DNA from: Maritimibacter sp.
GTDB taxonomy: Bacteria; Pseudomonadota; Alphaproteobacteria; Rhodobacterales; Rhodobacteraceae
Reading direction: 5' to 3'
DNA: 17,674 nucleotides
Assembly (NCBI GenBank): GCA_020441225.1
Contig: JAGRMP010000435.1
Span: forward strand, 1 to 17,674
Shown here: positions 1 to 5,685 of the stretch, piece by piece
Numbering within the stretch: position 1 is the first letter of the stretch
Layout: the number at the start of each line of letters is the position of its first letter
Translations under genes and position numbers: made by a program
Notes under the pieces: model-generated
What the model was told of the DNA's origin: nothing
Databases searched by the model: none
The model's input: the letters and a program-made list of their open reading frames with translations, nothing else

Positions 1-211
1 CGCCGCCGAGCCAGCCCTTTTCGATCACGGCCACATTGGTGATGCCGTGGTTCTTGCCGAGGTAATAGGCGGTTGCCAGCCCATGGCCGCCGGCGCCGAC
101 GACGATGGCGTCGTAACGCGGTTTCGGCACCGGGCTGCGCCAGGCACGTCCCCAGCCCGCATGATACCGCAGGCCCTCGCGGGCAATGGCAAAGACCGAG
201 TAGCGTCTCAT
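1..211 (-). CDS. soxB: Sarcosine oxidase beta subunit family protein, N-terminal fragment (runs off the window)
   Basis: Only the first 70 codons are present; the gene continues beyond position 1. The product starts [20 protein letters not shown], followed by [19 protein letters not shown] at residues 33-51, a Rossmann dinucleotide-binding motif (GAGGHG at 39-44), and then [12 protein letters not shown]. The leader and the [11 protein letters not shown] core are characteristic of the beta subunit of heterotetrameric sarcosine oxidase, a cytoplasmic flavoenzyme that oxidatively demethylates sarcosine to glycine and passes the one-carbon unit to tetrahydrofolate. The ATG at 211 is preceded by GGAG at 8-nt spacing, so the start is secure. 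The subunits soxD, soxA and soxG would be expected just outside the window but cannot be seen. A related FAD-dependent amino acid oxidase is the alternative, but the N-terminal leader favours SoxB. Confidence 0.85.
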   Translation of the reverse strand, partial: MRRYSVFAIAREGLRYHAGWGRAWRSPVPKPRYDAIVVGAGGHGLATAYYLGKNHGITNVAVIEKGWLGG

Positions 212-243
212 GGGCAAATCTCCGGCGCGCAGCACATGGTCCG

Positions 244-271
244 AACTTAACGGCTTCGCACGCGAAGCCAA
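244..271 (-). promoter_or_regulatory. Candidate soxB promoter with a palindrome in the spacer
   Basis: Read on the minus strand, TTGGCT (271-266) and TAAGTT (249-244) are separated by 16 bp, and would start transcription about 25 nt before the soxB ATG. An 18-bp inverted repeat, GGCTTCGC-AC-GCGAAGCC (252-269, plus-strand reading), occupies the spacer and overlaps the -35 box. That is a natural operator position for a repressor. The match and placement are seen in the sequence; the regulator and function are inferred. Confidence 0.4.
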
Positions 272-485
272 TGCGTCCCGCGGCGATTGGCGCGGGTTTT
301 GCGACATCCGGGCGGCCCGGGCGCGGCCTGTCGGACCGGTTCGGGCGGCACCGGCAGCACCTACGGCGCAGGCAGGGGCGCTGCAACATATCCCCGGCGC
401 GTCAACGATTTGGCAAGTTTTTTCCCGTATCCAGAGGCTGGCCCCAAATTCGGGCCGCTGCTTGTAAGCCACGTCTTCAACGTGG

Positions 486-517
486 GCGCCCCGCCACTCC
501 CCCTGGCGGGGCGCTTT
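486..517 (+). terminator. Perfect 11-bp hairpin, possible intrinsic terminator or sRNA 3' end
   Basis: GCGCCCCGCCA (486-496) pairs perfectly with TGGCGGGGCGC (504-514) around a 7-nt CTCCCCC loop, followed by TTTGCGTT. It directly abuts a second perfect hairpin at 469-485. The short T run is on the plus strand, yet no plus-strand gene lies upstream. It could therefore be the 3' end of an unannotated small RNA, or a structure used in the minus direction downstream of the FAD dehydrogenase gene. Function is inferred. Confidence 0.4.
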
Positions 518-570
518 GCGTTGTGCCAGGCCGCACATCCGCGCGCGCTCCCGGATCGGTCGCTCTGAAG

Positions 571-588
571 ACGGGCGCGCTGTGGCGC
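571..588 (-). terminator. Weak hairpin downstream of the FAD dehydrogenase gene
   Basis: GGGCGC and GCGCCC form a 6-bp stem around a 6-nt loop, 68 nt beyond the dehydrogenase stop codon. On the minus strand it is followed by GTCTT, not by a proper T tract. It may help end the transcript, but the match to an intrinsic terminator is poor. Confidence 0.2.
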
Positions 589-655
589 CCGGCACAATGC
601 GGCGCAGCGCAAGCGCCCGGGTCCAGGTTTCGCAACGATGTCGTCCTGATGCGGC

Positions 656-2086
656 TCAGGCGTCTGGGCTGTTTCGCGCAAACATCACGCCGGGGTTCAT
701 GATGCCCTGGGGGTCGAGCGCCGCCTTGATTGCGTGCATCGCCGCCAGCTTCGCCGGGTCGCCGTAGCGGGCGAGATCGGCCACCTTGAGCCGGCCCACG
801 CCGTGTTCTGCCGAGAACGAGCCGTCGAATTCGGCGACCAGATCGTAGACCGCCGTCGCGAGCCGGGCCCGGATATCGCCGGGGTAATCGGCCTTGGTGC
901 GGCCTTCGAGCGGAAAGACGTTGAAATGCAGGTTGCCGTCTCCGAGATGGCCGAAGGCGTTGATCCGAAAGTCGCCCAACCGCGCGAGGACCGCATCGGC
1001 GCGGCGCAGGAAGTCGGGGATGACCGAGAGCGGCAGCGAAATGTCGTGCGAGGACAGCCCGCCGATCCGTTTGTTGGCCTCGGGGATCTGTTCGCGCAGC
1101 TGCCAGAGGGCCGCACGCTGCGCCTCGGAGCCGGCGACGACCCCGCCGGTCACCAGCCCCTCGGCTTCAGCGGCCTCGTAGAGTGCCGCGAGCTCGGCGG
1201 TCGGATCGGTGCCCGGCCCGAGACCGAGGTCGATCAGCACCGCCCAGCCCGGCACCGGGTCGAGCGGCACGCGGGCCGGGCAGCCGGTCTCGGCGAGGAA
1301 CCGCATCCCCTGCCCCGAGATCAGTTCGAAAGCGTTGAGCCCCGGACCGATCCGCGCCTGGGCGCGAGCGAGTAACGCCAGCGCCGCCGCTGGATCGGGC
1401 ACCACCATCAGCGCCGCGCCGGTCGTGGCCGGGCGCGGGAAGAGCCGCAGCGTGGCGGCGGTGATGATTCCGAGCGTGCCTTCGGCACCGATCAGAAGCC
1501 CGCGCAGATCGTAGCCGGTGTTGTCCTTGCGCAGCCGTTTGAGCCCGTGCCAGACCGACCCGTCCGGCAGCACCGCCTCAAGCCCGAGACAAAGCTCGCG
1601 GGCATTGCCGTAGCGCAGGACATTGACGCCACCGGCGTTGGTCGAGAGCGTCCCGCCGATCCGGCAGGAGCCCTCGGAGGCAAGCGAGAGCGGAAACAGC
1701 CGGTCGGCGGCCTCCGCGGCCGCCTGCACTTCGGCAAGCACTGCCCCTGCCTCGGCGACGAGGGTGTTTTCCTCGGCCCAGACCCCGCGGATGCCGGTCA
1801 TCCGCTCGAGCGACAGGATCATCGGCGCCGGGCCGTCCGGCATGACCTGGCCGCCGACCAGGCCGGTGCCGCCGCCATAGGGCACGATCCCCACCCGCGC
1901 TTCGGCGGCGAGGCGGACCAGCGCGGCAACCTCGGCGGTGTCGCGCGGCGCGACCAGCAGCCCGCCCTGCCCCTTGAAGAAGCCGCGGCGCTCTTCGAGG
2001 TAGCGCGGCTCGAGCGGCCGCCGCACGCCTGTGGGCAGGCGGGCGGCGAAGGCGTCGTCGGCGGGGTTGAGGGACGGTCGGGTCAT
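656..2086 (-). CDS. FAD-linked oxidase, D-2-hydroxyacid dehydrogenase family (GlcD/D2HGDH-like)
   Basis: A 476-residue flavoprotein of the PCMH/VAO fold that oxidises a D-2-hydroxy acid such as D-lactate, glycolate or D-2-hydroxyglutarate. Visible FAD-domain motifs are PYGGGTGLVGG (69-79), GGTLSTNAGG (144-153) and LLIGAEGTLGIIT (197-209). The C-terminal FAD-oxidase cap carries HLGDGNLHFN (380-389) and EHGVGRLK (427-434), which supply the metal and substrate-binding His/Glu residues in this family, then the terminal NPG. Length is normal for the family. I start it at the ATG at 2086. A GTG five codons upstream (2101) is also possible and has a loose purine-rich stretch before it; neither start has a strong Shine-Dalgarno. 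No glcE or glcF neighbour is present, which favours a stand-alone dehydrogenase over glycolate oxidase. The exact substrate cannot be decided. Confidence 0.9.
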   Translation of the reverse strand: MTRPSLNPADDAFAARLPTGVRRPLEPRYLEERRGFFKGQGGLLVAPRDTAEVAALVRLAAEARVGIVPYGGGTGLVGGQVMPDGPAPMILSLERMTGIRGVWAEENTLVAEAGAVLAEVQAAAEAADRLFPLSLASEGSCRIGGTLSTNAGGVNVLRYGNARELCLGLEAVLPDGSVWHGLKRLRKDNTGYDLRGLLIGAEGTLGIITAATLRLFPRPATTGAALMVVPDPAAALALLARAQARIGPGLNAFELISGQGMRFLAETGCPARVPLDPVPGWAVLIDLGLGPGTDPTAELAALYEAAEAEGLVTGGVVAGSEAQRAALWQLREQIPEANKRIGGLSSHDISLPLSVIPDFLRRADAVLARLGDFRINAFGHLGDGNLHFNVFPLEGRTKADYPGDIRARLATAVYDLVAEFDGSFSAEHGVGRLKVADLARYGDPAKLAAMHAIKAALDPQGIMNPGVMFARNSPDA

Positions 2087-2212
2087 GGCGCGAGCATGCA
2101 CCGATTTTCCGTCCCGGCAAGAGGCGGCGGGTCCGGGGCCGTTTCAGGTATGTGGCGATAATAAGGCGGGCGGCGGTTCCTTGTGATATTTCAATGCGTT
2201 GCGCGTGAGGAC

Positions 2213-2242
2213 GGAATCCAGAAATCCGGATTTCTGGATTCC
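2213..2242. repeat. Perfect 30-bp palindrome between the MBL-fold and FAD dehydrogenase genes
   Basis: GGAATCCAGAAATCC (2213-2227) is followed with no spacer by its exact reverse complement (2228-2242). It sits about 130 bp upstream of the FAD dehydrogenase start and about 120 bp beyond the MBL gene stop, both on the minus strand, and is visibly richer in A and T than its surroundings. No T tract follows on either strand, so it is a poor intrinsic terminator. An operator or an inserted palindromic element is at least as likely. Confidence 0.6.
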
Positions 2243-2362
2243 ATGCCGTGCACCAAGAGGCAGCTTCGCGCAGGCCACCTGCCGCGCGGCGCCGTCCATC
2301 GCGGTGCGTCGCCGCCCCGGCTGCGGCCGGTCCTCGCGGGCCGCGCGACCCGGCCGACGCCG

Positions 2363-3202
2363 TCAGTCGAGCCGCCCTGGTTCCAGAACCATCACCTGCG
2401 GCCGCGCCGGCAGCCGGTCCAGCGACAGCGTGATCTCGCCCAGCCCAGGTTCAACCACGTCGAACTCGCCGCGCATTCCGCTCAGGAAACGGTCGAGAGT
2501 GGCGCGCCCGAACCAGTGCATCGGGACCACCACCCGCGCCTTCAGCCGCTGCAGGACCTCGATCATCGTGGCGGTGTCGAGCGTGATCCCGCCATCGACT
2601 GCAGCCATCACCACGTCGAGTCGGCCAATGGCGGCAAACTGGGCATCGTCGGGCATGTGGTGAAGGTGTCCGAGATGGCCGATACAGAGCCCGGCCGCCT
2701 CGAAGATAAAGACGGAATTGCCGTTCGCGCGCACGCCCTCGAAGCCGCCGCGGACATCGGTCGGCACGTTGCGCACCCGCATCATCCCGAGGTCGAGATC
2801 GTGGTCAGCGGGTTCGCCGCCGTGGGCCCAGCCTTCGAGCACATGCGGGATCTCGGGATCGGGCACATAGGTGAAATGGGTGCTGTGGGCGTTGTTCATC
2901 GTCACCACGTCCGGCACCAGATCGGCCCCGCCCAACGCGCCGGTGAAATCGGTGACCGCGGCGAGCCCGCCCGCCTGGATCAGGAAGCTCGCATGGTCGA
3001 TATAGCTGATCCGCACCTCGTCGTCGGGCAGTGGATCGGCGTAGCTCGCAAGCTGCACATAGGTGGCGCCGTCGATGTCGCCGGCGAAGGCGAGGCAATG
3101 CGAAAGGATCCGCTCCTGAGCTGCGGCGGGGGCAATCGGGGCGGCCAGGGCATAGGCCAGCACAACGAGGGCTGCGAGGAAGCGTGTCACGAAGCGGGTC
3201 AT
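2363..3202 (-). CDS. Exported metallo-beta-lactamase-fold protein
   Basis: A 279-residue protein with a Sec signal peptide (MTRFVTRFLAALVVLAYALA, cleavage near APAAAQ, about residue 29), so it is probably periplasmic. The mature part follows the MBL-fold order: ISYIDHASFLIQ (65-76), a TDF strand (84-86), HSTHF (106-110) where the classical HxHxDH metal motif would stand, GHLGHLHH (175-182), a DVVMAAVDGG strand near 196-205, and VVPMHWFG (225-232). This resembles the UlaG/Lactamase_B_2 branch. The first metal motif is degenerate, so hydrolase activity is not assured. The ATG at 3202 is preceded by GGGAG at 7-nt spacing. It is co-oriented with the FAD dehydrogenase but separated from it by 276 bp containing the palindrome, so they are probably not one transcript. 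Substrate unknown. Confidence 0.85.
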   Translation of the reverse strand: MTRFVTRFLAALVVLAYALAAPIAPAAAQERILSHCLAFAGDIDGATYVQLASYADPLPDDEVRISYIDHASFLIQAGGLAAVTDFTGALGGADLVPDVVTMNNAHSTHFTYVPDPEIPHVLEGWAHGGEPADHDLDLGMMRVRNVPTDVRGGFEGVRANGNSVFIFEAAGLCIGHLGHLHHMPDDAQFAAIGRLDVVMAAVDGGITLDTATMIEVLQRLKARVVVPMHWFGRATLDRFLSGMRGEFDVVEPGLGEITLSLDRLPARPQVMVLEPGRLD

Positions 3203-3351
3203 CGACGGTCTCCCGGGTGGCTACCGGGTCAGCCTAGCATGGCCTGCACGCAGCTCCCGTCACGCCCGCGTGAGGCGGCGCGACTGCCGACGCGCAGACA
3301 ATACCGCCCTTTCGGTCATTCTCCCGCCTGTTCACGCCGGGGCCGCGTGCA

Positions 3352-3397
3352 ACGGCCTTTGCAAGGCCGTACGAAAGGCGCTTCGCAAGCGCCTTTC
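3352..3397 (-). terminator. Tandem hairpin terminator of the divergent binding-protein gene
   Basis: Two perfect hairpins lie back to back downstream of the 3446-5014 gene. GAAAGGCGCTT/AAGCGCCTTTC (3373-3397) has an 11-bp stem and a CGC loop. ACGGCCTT/AAGGCCGT (3352-3370) has an 8-bp stem and a TGC loop. Read on the minus strand, the first ends in CTTTCGT. The position right after the stop codon supports transcription termination and 3'-end protection, though the T run is short. Confidence 0.6.
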
Positions 3398-3445
3398 CCC
3401 CTGGCAGCGGCGCGCGGAGGTCATGCCCCCGCGCGCCCTTTCATA

Positions 3446-5014
3446 TCAGGCGAAGGACCAGCGCTCCATCCAGCGCTCGCCGTCCATGTCCCAGTTCGAC
3501 GCGAGCTGCTCGCCGTTGGTCGAGATCGTGTCGCTGGCCACGAAGGTCCAGTTGGCGAACATCGGGATGATCGCGCCGCCGTCCTGGTTCAGAATGACCT
3601 GCATCTCATAATACATCTCCCGACGCTTGTCCTCGTCGAGCTCGGCGCGCGCCGCGACCAGCAGTTCGTTGAACCGCGCGTTCTCCCAGAATGTGTCGTT
3701 CCAGGCCGCGCCCGAGGAGTAGGCCGTGGTGAACATCGCGTCTTCCACCGGACGCCCCGACCAGTAGACCGCGGAGAACGGCTTTTTCATCCAGACATCC
3801 GACCAGTAGCCGTCGTTCGGCTCACGGACGACGTTGACGTCGATACCGGCGCCCTTGGCCGAGGCCTGGTAGAGCACCGCGGCATCCACCGCGCCGGCAT
3901 AGGCGGCATCGGCGGCCGAAAGGCTCACGCTCAGGCTGTCGAGCCCGGCTTCCTTGAGGTAGAATCGCGCCTTGTCCGGATCGTATTCGGTCTGCGGCAT
4001 GTCGTGGTTGAAGAACCGTTGGCCGCGCCCGATCGGAACGTCATTGCCGATCGAGCCGTAGCCGAACAGGATCTTGTCGACCAGCTCCTGCCGGTTGATC
4101 GCGTATTTGAGCGCCCGGCGCACGTTCGCATCGGTGAACGGATCGACGGTGCAATTCATCGCGAAGGTGTAATGCAGGTTGCCGGCGACCGAGTAGATCG
4201 ACAGGTTCGGCGACCGCTCGAGCAGGCTGATGGTCTTGAGGTCGGGCCGGTCGATCGCATGGACGTCGCCCGAGACCAGCGCCGTGGTGCGGGCATTGAC
4301 ATCGACCACCGCCAGCATCTCGACGCTGTCGAAAAAGCCGCGATCGGAGTTCCAGTCGTTCTCGTTCCGCTCGAATCGCGCCGAGATGCCCGGTTTCCAC
4401 TCGATGAGCTTGTAGGGCCCGCAGCCGTTTCCGGAGACCCAGTCGACCCCGCGGTCGTCGCCCGGCGGCAGGATCGGCAGGTGGTAGTCGGTGAAGGTGG
4501 CCGGGAAGTCGGCATTGCCGGCCTCCAGGGTAAAGACCACGGTGTCGCCGTCGATCGAGATATCGGTGATCGCCTCGAGCAGCGGCTTGGCGGCCGAGGT
4601 CGATTCCTCGCCGAGGTGGAAGTTGATCGCGGTCACCACGATTTCCGGCGTTACGGTCTGCCCGTCGTGGAAGGCCACGCCGGAACGGATCTTGAACCGC
4701 CAGACCTTCGCGTCCGGCGAGGCTTCCCAGCTCTCGGCGACGTTCGGCGCGATCGACCCGTCGCGCGCAAAATCGGTGAGAAACCCGTGGATCCCGTAGT
4801 TGGTCGCCACCTGGAAGCCGTTTTCCGAGGTCGCCGGGTTCATCGTGTCCGACGTCGATCCGTGCGCCTTCGCAACGCGGATATGGCCGCCGCGGGCCTG
4901 GGCCCGGGCCGGTTTGAGACCGAGGCCGGTTGCGGCGAGGCCGGTCAGCGCGGCACCCGAGACGAGGACCGAGCGGCGATTGGGTAGGAAACGGGCGGAC
5001 CCGGGATGTGACAT
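3446..5014 (-). CDS. ABC transporter substrate-binding protein, family 5 (peptide/nickel type), divergent paralog
   Basis: A 522-residue periplasmic binding protein of the SBP_bac_5 (DppA/OppA) family. The N-terminus carries a Tat-like signal, NRRSVLVSGAALTGLAATG (12-30), with cleavage near ARAQA (36-40). The mature part starts GGHIRVAKAHGSTSDTMNP and shows the family hallmarks AESWEASPDAKVWRFKIRSG, VAFHDGQTVTPEIVV, and VRRALKYAINRQELVDKI. It is a clear paralog of the protein encoded at 5686-7296: both share GNADFP, DYHL, NVNVVREPNDGY followed by SDVW, and the NARFNELL/NPRFNELL block. The ATG at 5014 has AGGGAG upstream and puts the signal at the N-terminus; the open frame continuing to 5467 is repeat-rich and not protein-like. 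It is transcribed away from the importer operon and has no permease of its own nearby, so it probably shares that permease. Ligand unknown. Confidence 0.93.
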   Translation of the reverse strand: MSHPGSARFLPNRRSVLVSGAALTGLAATGLGLKPARAQARGGHIRVAKAHGSTSDTMNPATSENGFQVATNYGIHGFLTDFARDGSIAPNVAESWEASPDAKVWRFKIRSGVAFHDGQTVTPEIVVTAINFHLGEESTSAAKPLLEAITDISIDGDTVVFTLEAGNADFPATFTDYHLPILPPGDDRGVDWVSGNGCGPYKLIEWKPGISARFERNENDWNSDRGFFDSVEMLAVVDVNARTTALVSGDVHAIDRPDLKTISLLERSPNLSIYSVAGNLHYTFAMNCTVDPFTDANVRRALKYAINRQELVDKILFGYGSIGNDVPIGRGQRFFNHDMPQTEYDPDKARFYLKEAGLDSLSVSLSAADAAYAGAVDAAVLYQASAKGAGIDVNVVREPNDGYWSDVWMKKPFSAVYWSGRPVEDAMFTTAYSSGAAWNDTFWENARFNELLVAARAELDEDKRREMYYEMQVILNQDGGAIIPMFANWTFVASDTISTNGEQLASNWDMDGERWMERWSFA

Positions 5015-5081
5015 GAATTGGTGCTCCCTGTTGGTACTTGCTGTTTGTTCTTGGCGCGTTCCGGGTCCGGCCTCCGACCGA

Positions 5082-5120
5082 GACGGTCCGGAAAGACGGC
5101 CCGGAAAGACGGTCCGGAAA
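5082..5120. repeat. Three tandem 13-bp repeats
   Basis: GACGGTCCGGAAA occurs at 5082-5094 and 5108-5120, with GACGGCCCGGAAA between (one mismatch). The array lies 68 bp upstream of the start codon of the minus-strand binding-protein gene, where it could be a regulator-binding array or a simple slippage repeat. Confidence 0.7.
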
Positions 5121-5221
5121 CGACATTGTGGCGCGATGCTAGACCATGACGCCGGACATGGGAACCGGCTATGCGCGGCGCGGCGCGGTTCACGGCGGTC
5201 GGCCGGCGCCCGGGCAGTCCG

Positions 5222-5287
5222 GATTTCCGGCGTGATCCCTGCCTGATCCCGGCGTGGTTCCCGTGTGATTTCGGCGCGATCCGGTCG
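5222..5287. repeat. Degenerate 11-bp-period repeat array
   Basis: Consecutive 11-bp units read TGATCCCTGCC, TGATCCCGGCG, TGGTTCCCGTG, TGATTTCGGCG and CGATCCGGTCG (5233-5287), preceded by a related unit GATTTCCGGCG (5222-5232). The period is close to one DNA helical turn, so a protein binding each unit would sit on one face of the helix. Functional meaning is inferred. Confidence 0.5.
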
Positions 5288-5450
5288 CGGCCTGCAGGTT
5301 TCTGTCCGCACCGCGACGGCGTGAAGCGCCCCCCGGACTGGGCGGCCCGGCGCGACCCGCGCAAGCGGCCTCAGGACCGACGCGCCTGAGAAAGACGGGG
5401 TCACGGGACCCTGTCGCCGTTGCCCGCGCGCCCCTCCCGAGCCGGCGCCA

Positions 5451-5496
5451 ACGGCCCGCGCGCCCACGGCAGAACGGCCCGCGCGCCCACGGCAGA
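5451..5496. repeat. Two perfect 23-bp tandem repeats
   Basis: The 23-bp unit beginning ACGGCCCGCGCGCCC and ending ACGGCAGA occurs at 5451-5473 and again, identical, at 5474-5496. Identity over the full unit suggests a recent tandem duplication. It ends 3 bp before the left arm of the inverted repeat at 5499. Confidence 0.75.
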
Positions 5497-5498
5497 AT

Positions 5499-5607
5499 GC
5501 CTAAAAGCGACATTTTCGGGGTCCGATTTCGCCCCCAAAAAACCCTGAAGTATGGGGTGGAAGGCACCTGCGTTTCGTGATTTGGTTGAAACATGTCGTT
5601 TTTAGGC
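5499..5607. repeat. Long-range inverted repeat upstream of the importer operon
   Basis: GCCTAAAAGCGACAT (5499-5513) is the reverse complement of ATGTCGTTTTTAGGC (5593-5607) at 14 of 15 positions, with 79 bp between the arms. The right arm lies 79 bp before the start of the plus-strand binding-protein gene. Two inverted sites for one regulator, able to form a loop, or terminal repeats of a small inserted element would both fit. Confidence 0.55.
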
Positions 5608-5643
5608 CTCTGTTTCCGCAACCTGCGGCTCAGGCTGACAGAA

Positions 5644-5666
5644 GGCCGCGCTGGCAAGACGCGGCC
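5644..5666 (+). promoter_or_regulatory. Leader hairpin just upstream of the binding-protein ribosome-binding site
   Basis: GGCCGCG (5644-5650) pairs with CGCGGCC (5660-5666) around a 9-nt loop, ending 8 nt before the AGGGAG box. A 5' stem close to the ribosome-binding site can stabilise an mRNA or tune translation. The stem is seen; the role is inferred. Confidence 0.35.
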
Positions 5667-5685
5667 AAATCAACAGGGAGATACC

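Larger units (their letters stand above)
212..655. other. Intergenic region between soxB and the FAD dehydrogenase gene
   Basis: No credible protein gene is seen in these 444 bp. Near the soxB end is the promoter-palindrome at 244-271. The middle holds a chain of hairpins on the plus strand: a 5-bp stem at 440-456, a 6-bp stem CCACGT/ACGTGG at 469-485, and an 11-bp stem at 486-514. Nearer the dehydrogenase stop is a 6-bp stem GGGCGC/GCGCCC at 571-588. The reading frames here lack ribosome-binding sites and recognisable protein sequence. Confidence 0.6.
5015..5685. other. Repeat-rich divergent regulatory region between two binding-protein genes
   Basis: These 671 bp between two divergently transcribed paralogous genes hold no credible gene. 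They contain three 13-bp direct repeats (5082-5120), an 11-bp-period degenerate array (5222-5287), two perfect 23-bp tandem copies (5451-5496), a long-range inverted repeat (5499-5513 with 5593-5607), and a leader hairpin (5644-5666). Both promoters must lie here, but no convincing -35/-10 pair stands out. The AT-richer part, 5500-5605, is the likeliest site for the plus-strand promoter. Confidence 0.6.

Noticed and set aside
73..702. Plus-strand frames of 209 codons and fewer across the soxB-dehydrogenase gap
   Set aside because: No ribosome-binding sites, no family resemblance, and overlap with coding ends of two genes on the other strand.
2183..4987. A 934-codon open frame on the plus strand opposite the MBL-fold and binding-protein genes
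   Set aside because: It is rich in Arg, His, Gly and Asp with no domain or ribosome-binding site, and is the complement of two well-supported genes. Long antisense frames are expected in GC-rich DNA.
5015..5467. N-terminal extension of the divergent binding protein by about 150 codons
   Set aside because: The extension is repeat-derived and Arg/Pro-rich, whereas the ATG at 5014 has AGGGAG upstream and places the Tat-like signal at the N-terminus.
5222..5496. CRISPR array, because of regularly spaced repeats
   Set aside because: Units are only 11 and 23 bp and directly abutting without unique spacers, and no cas gene is present.
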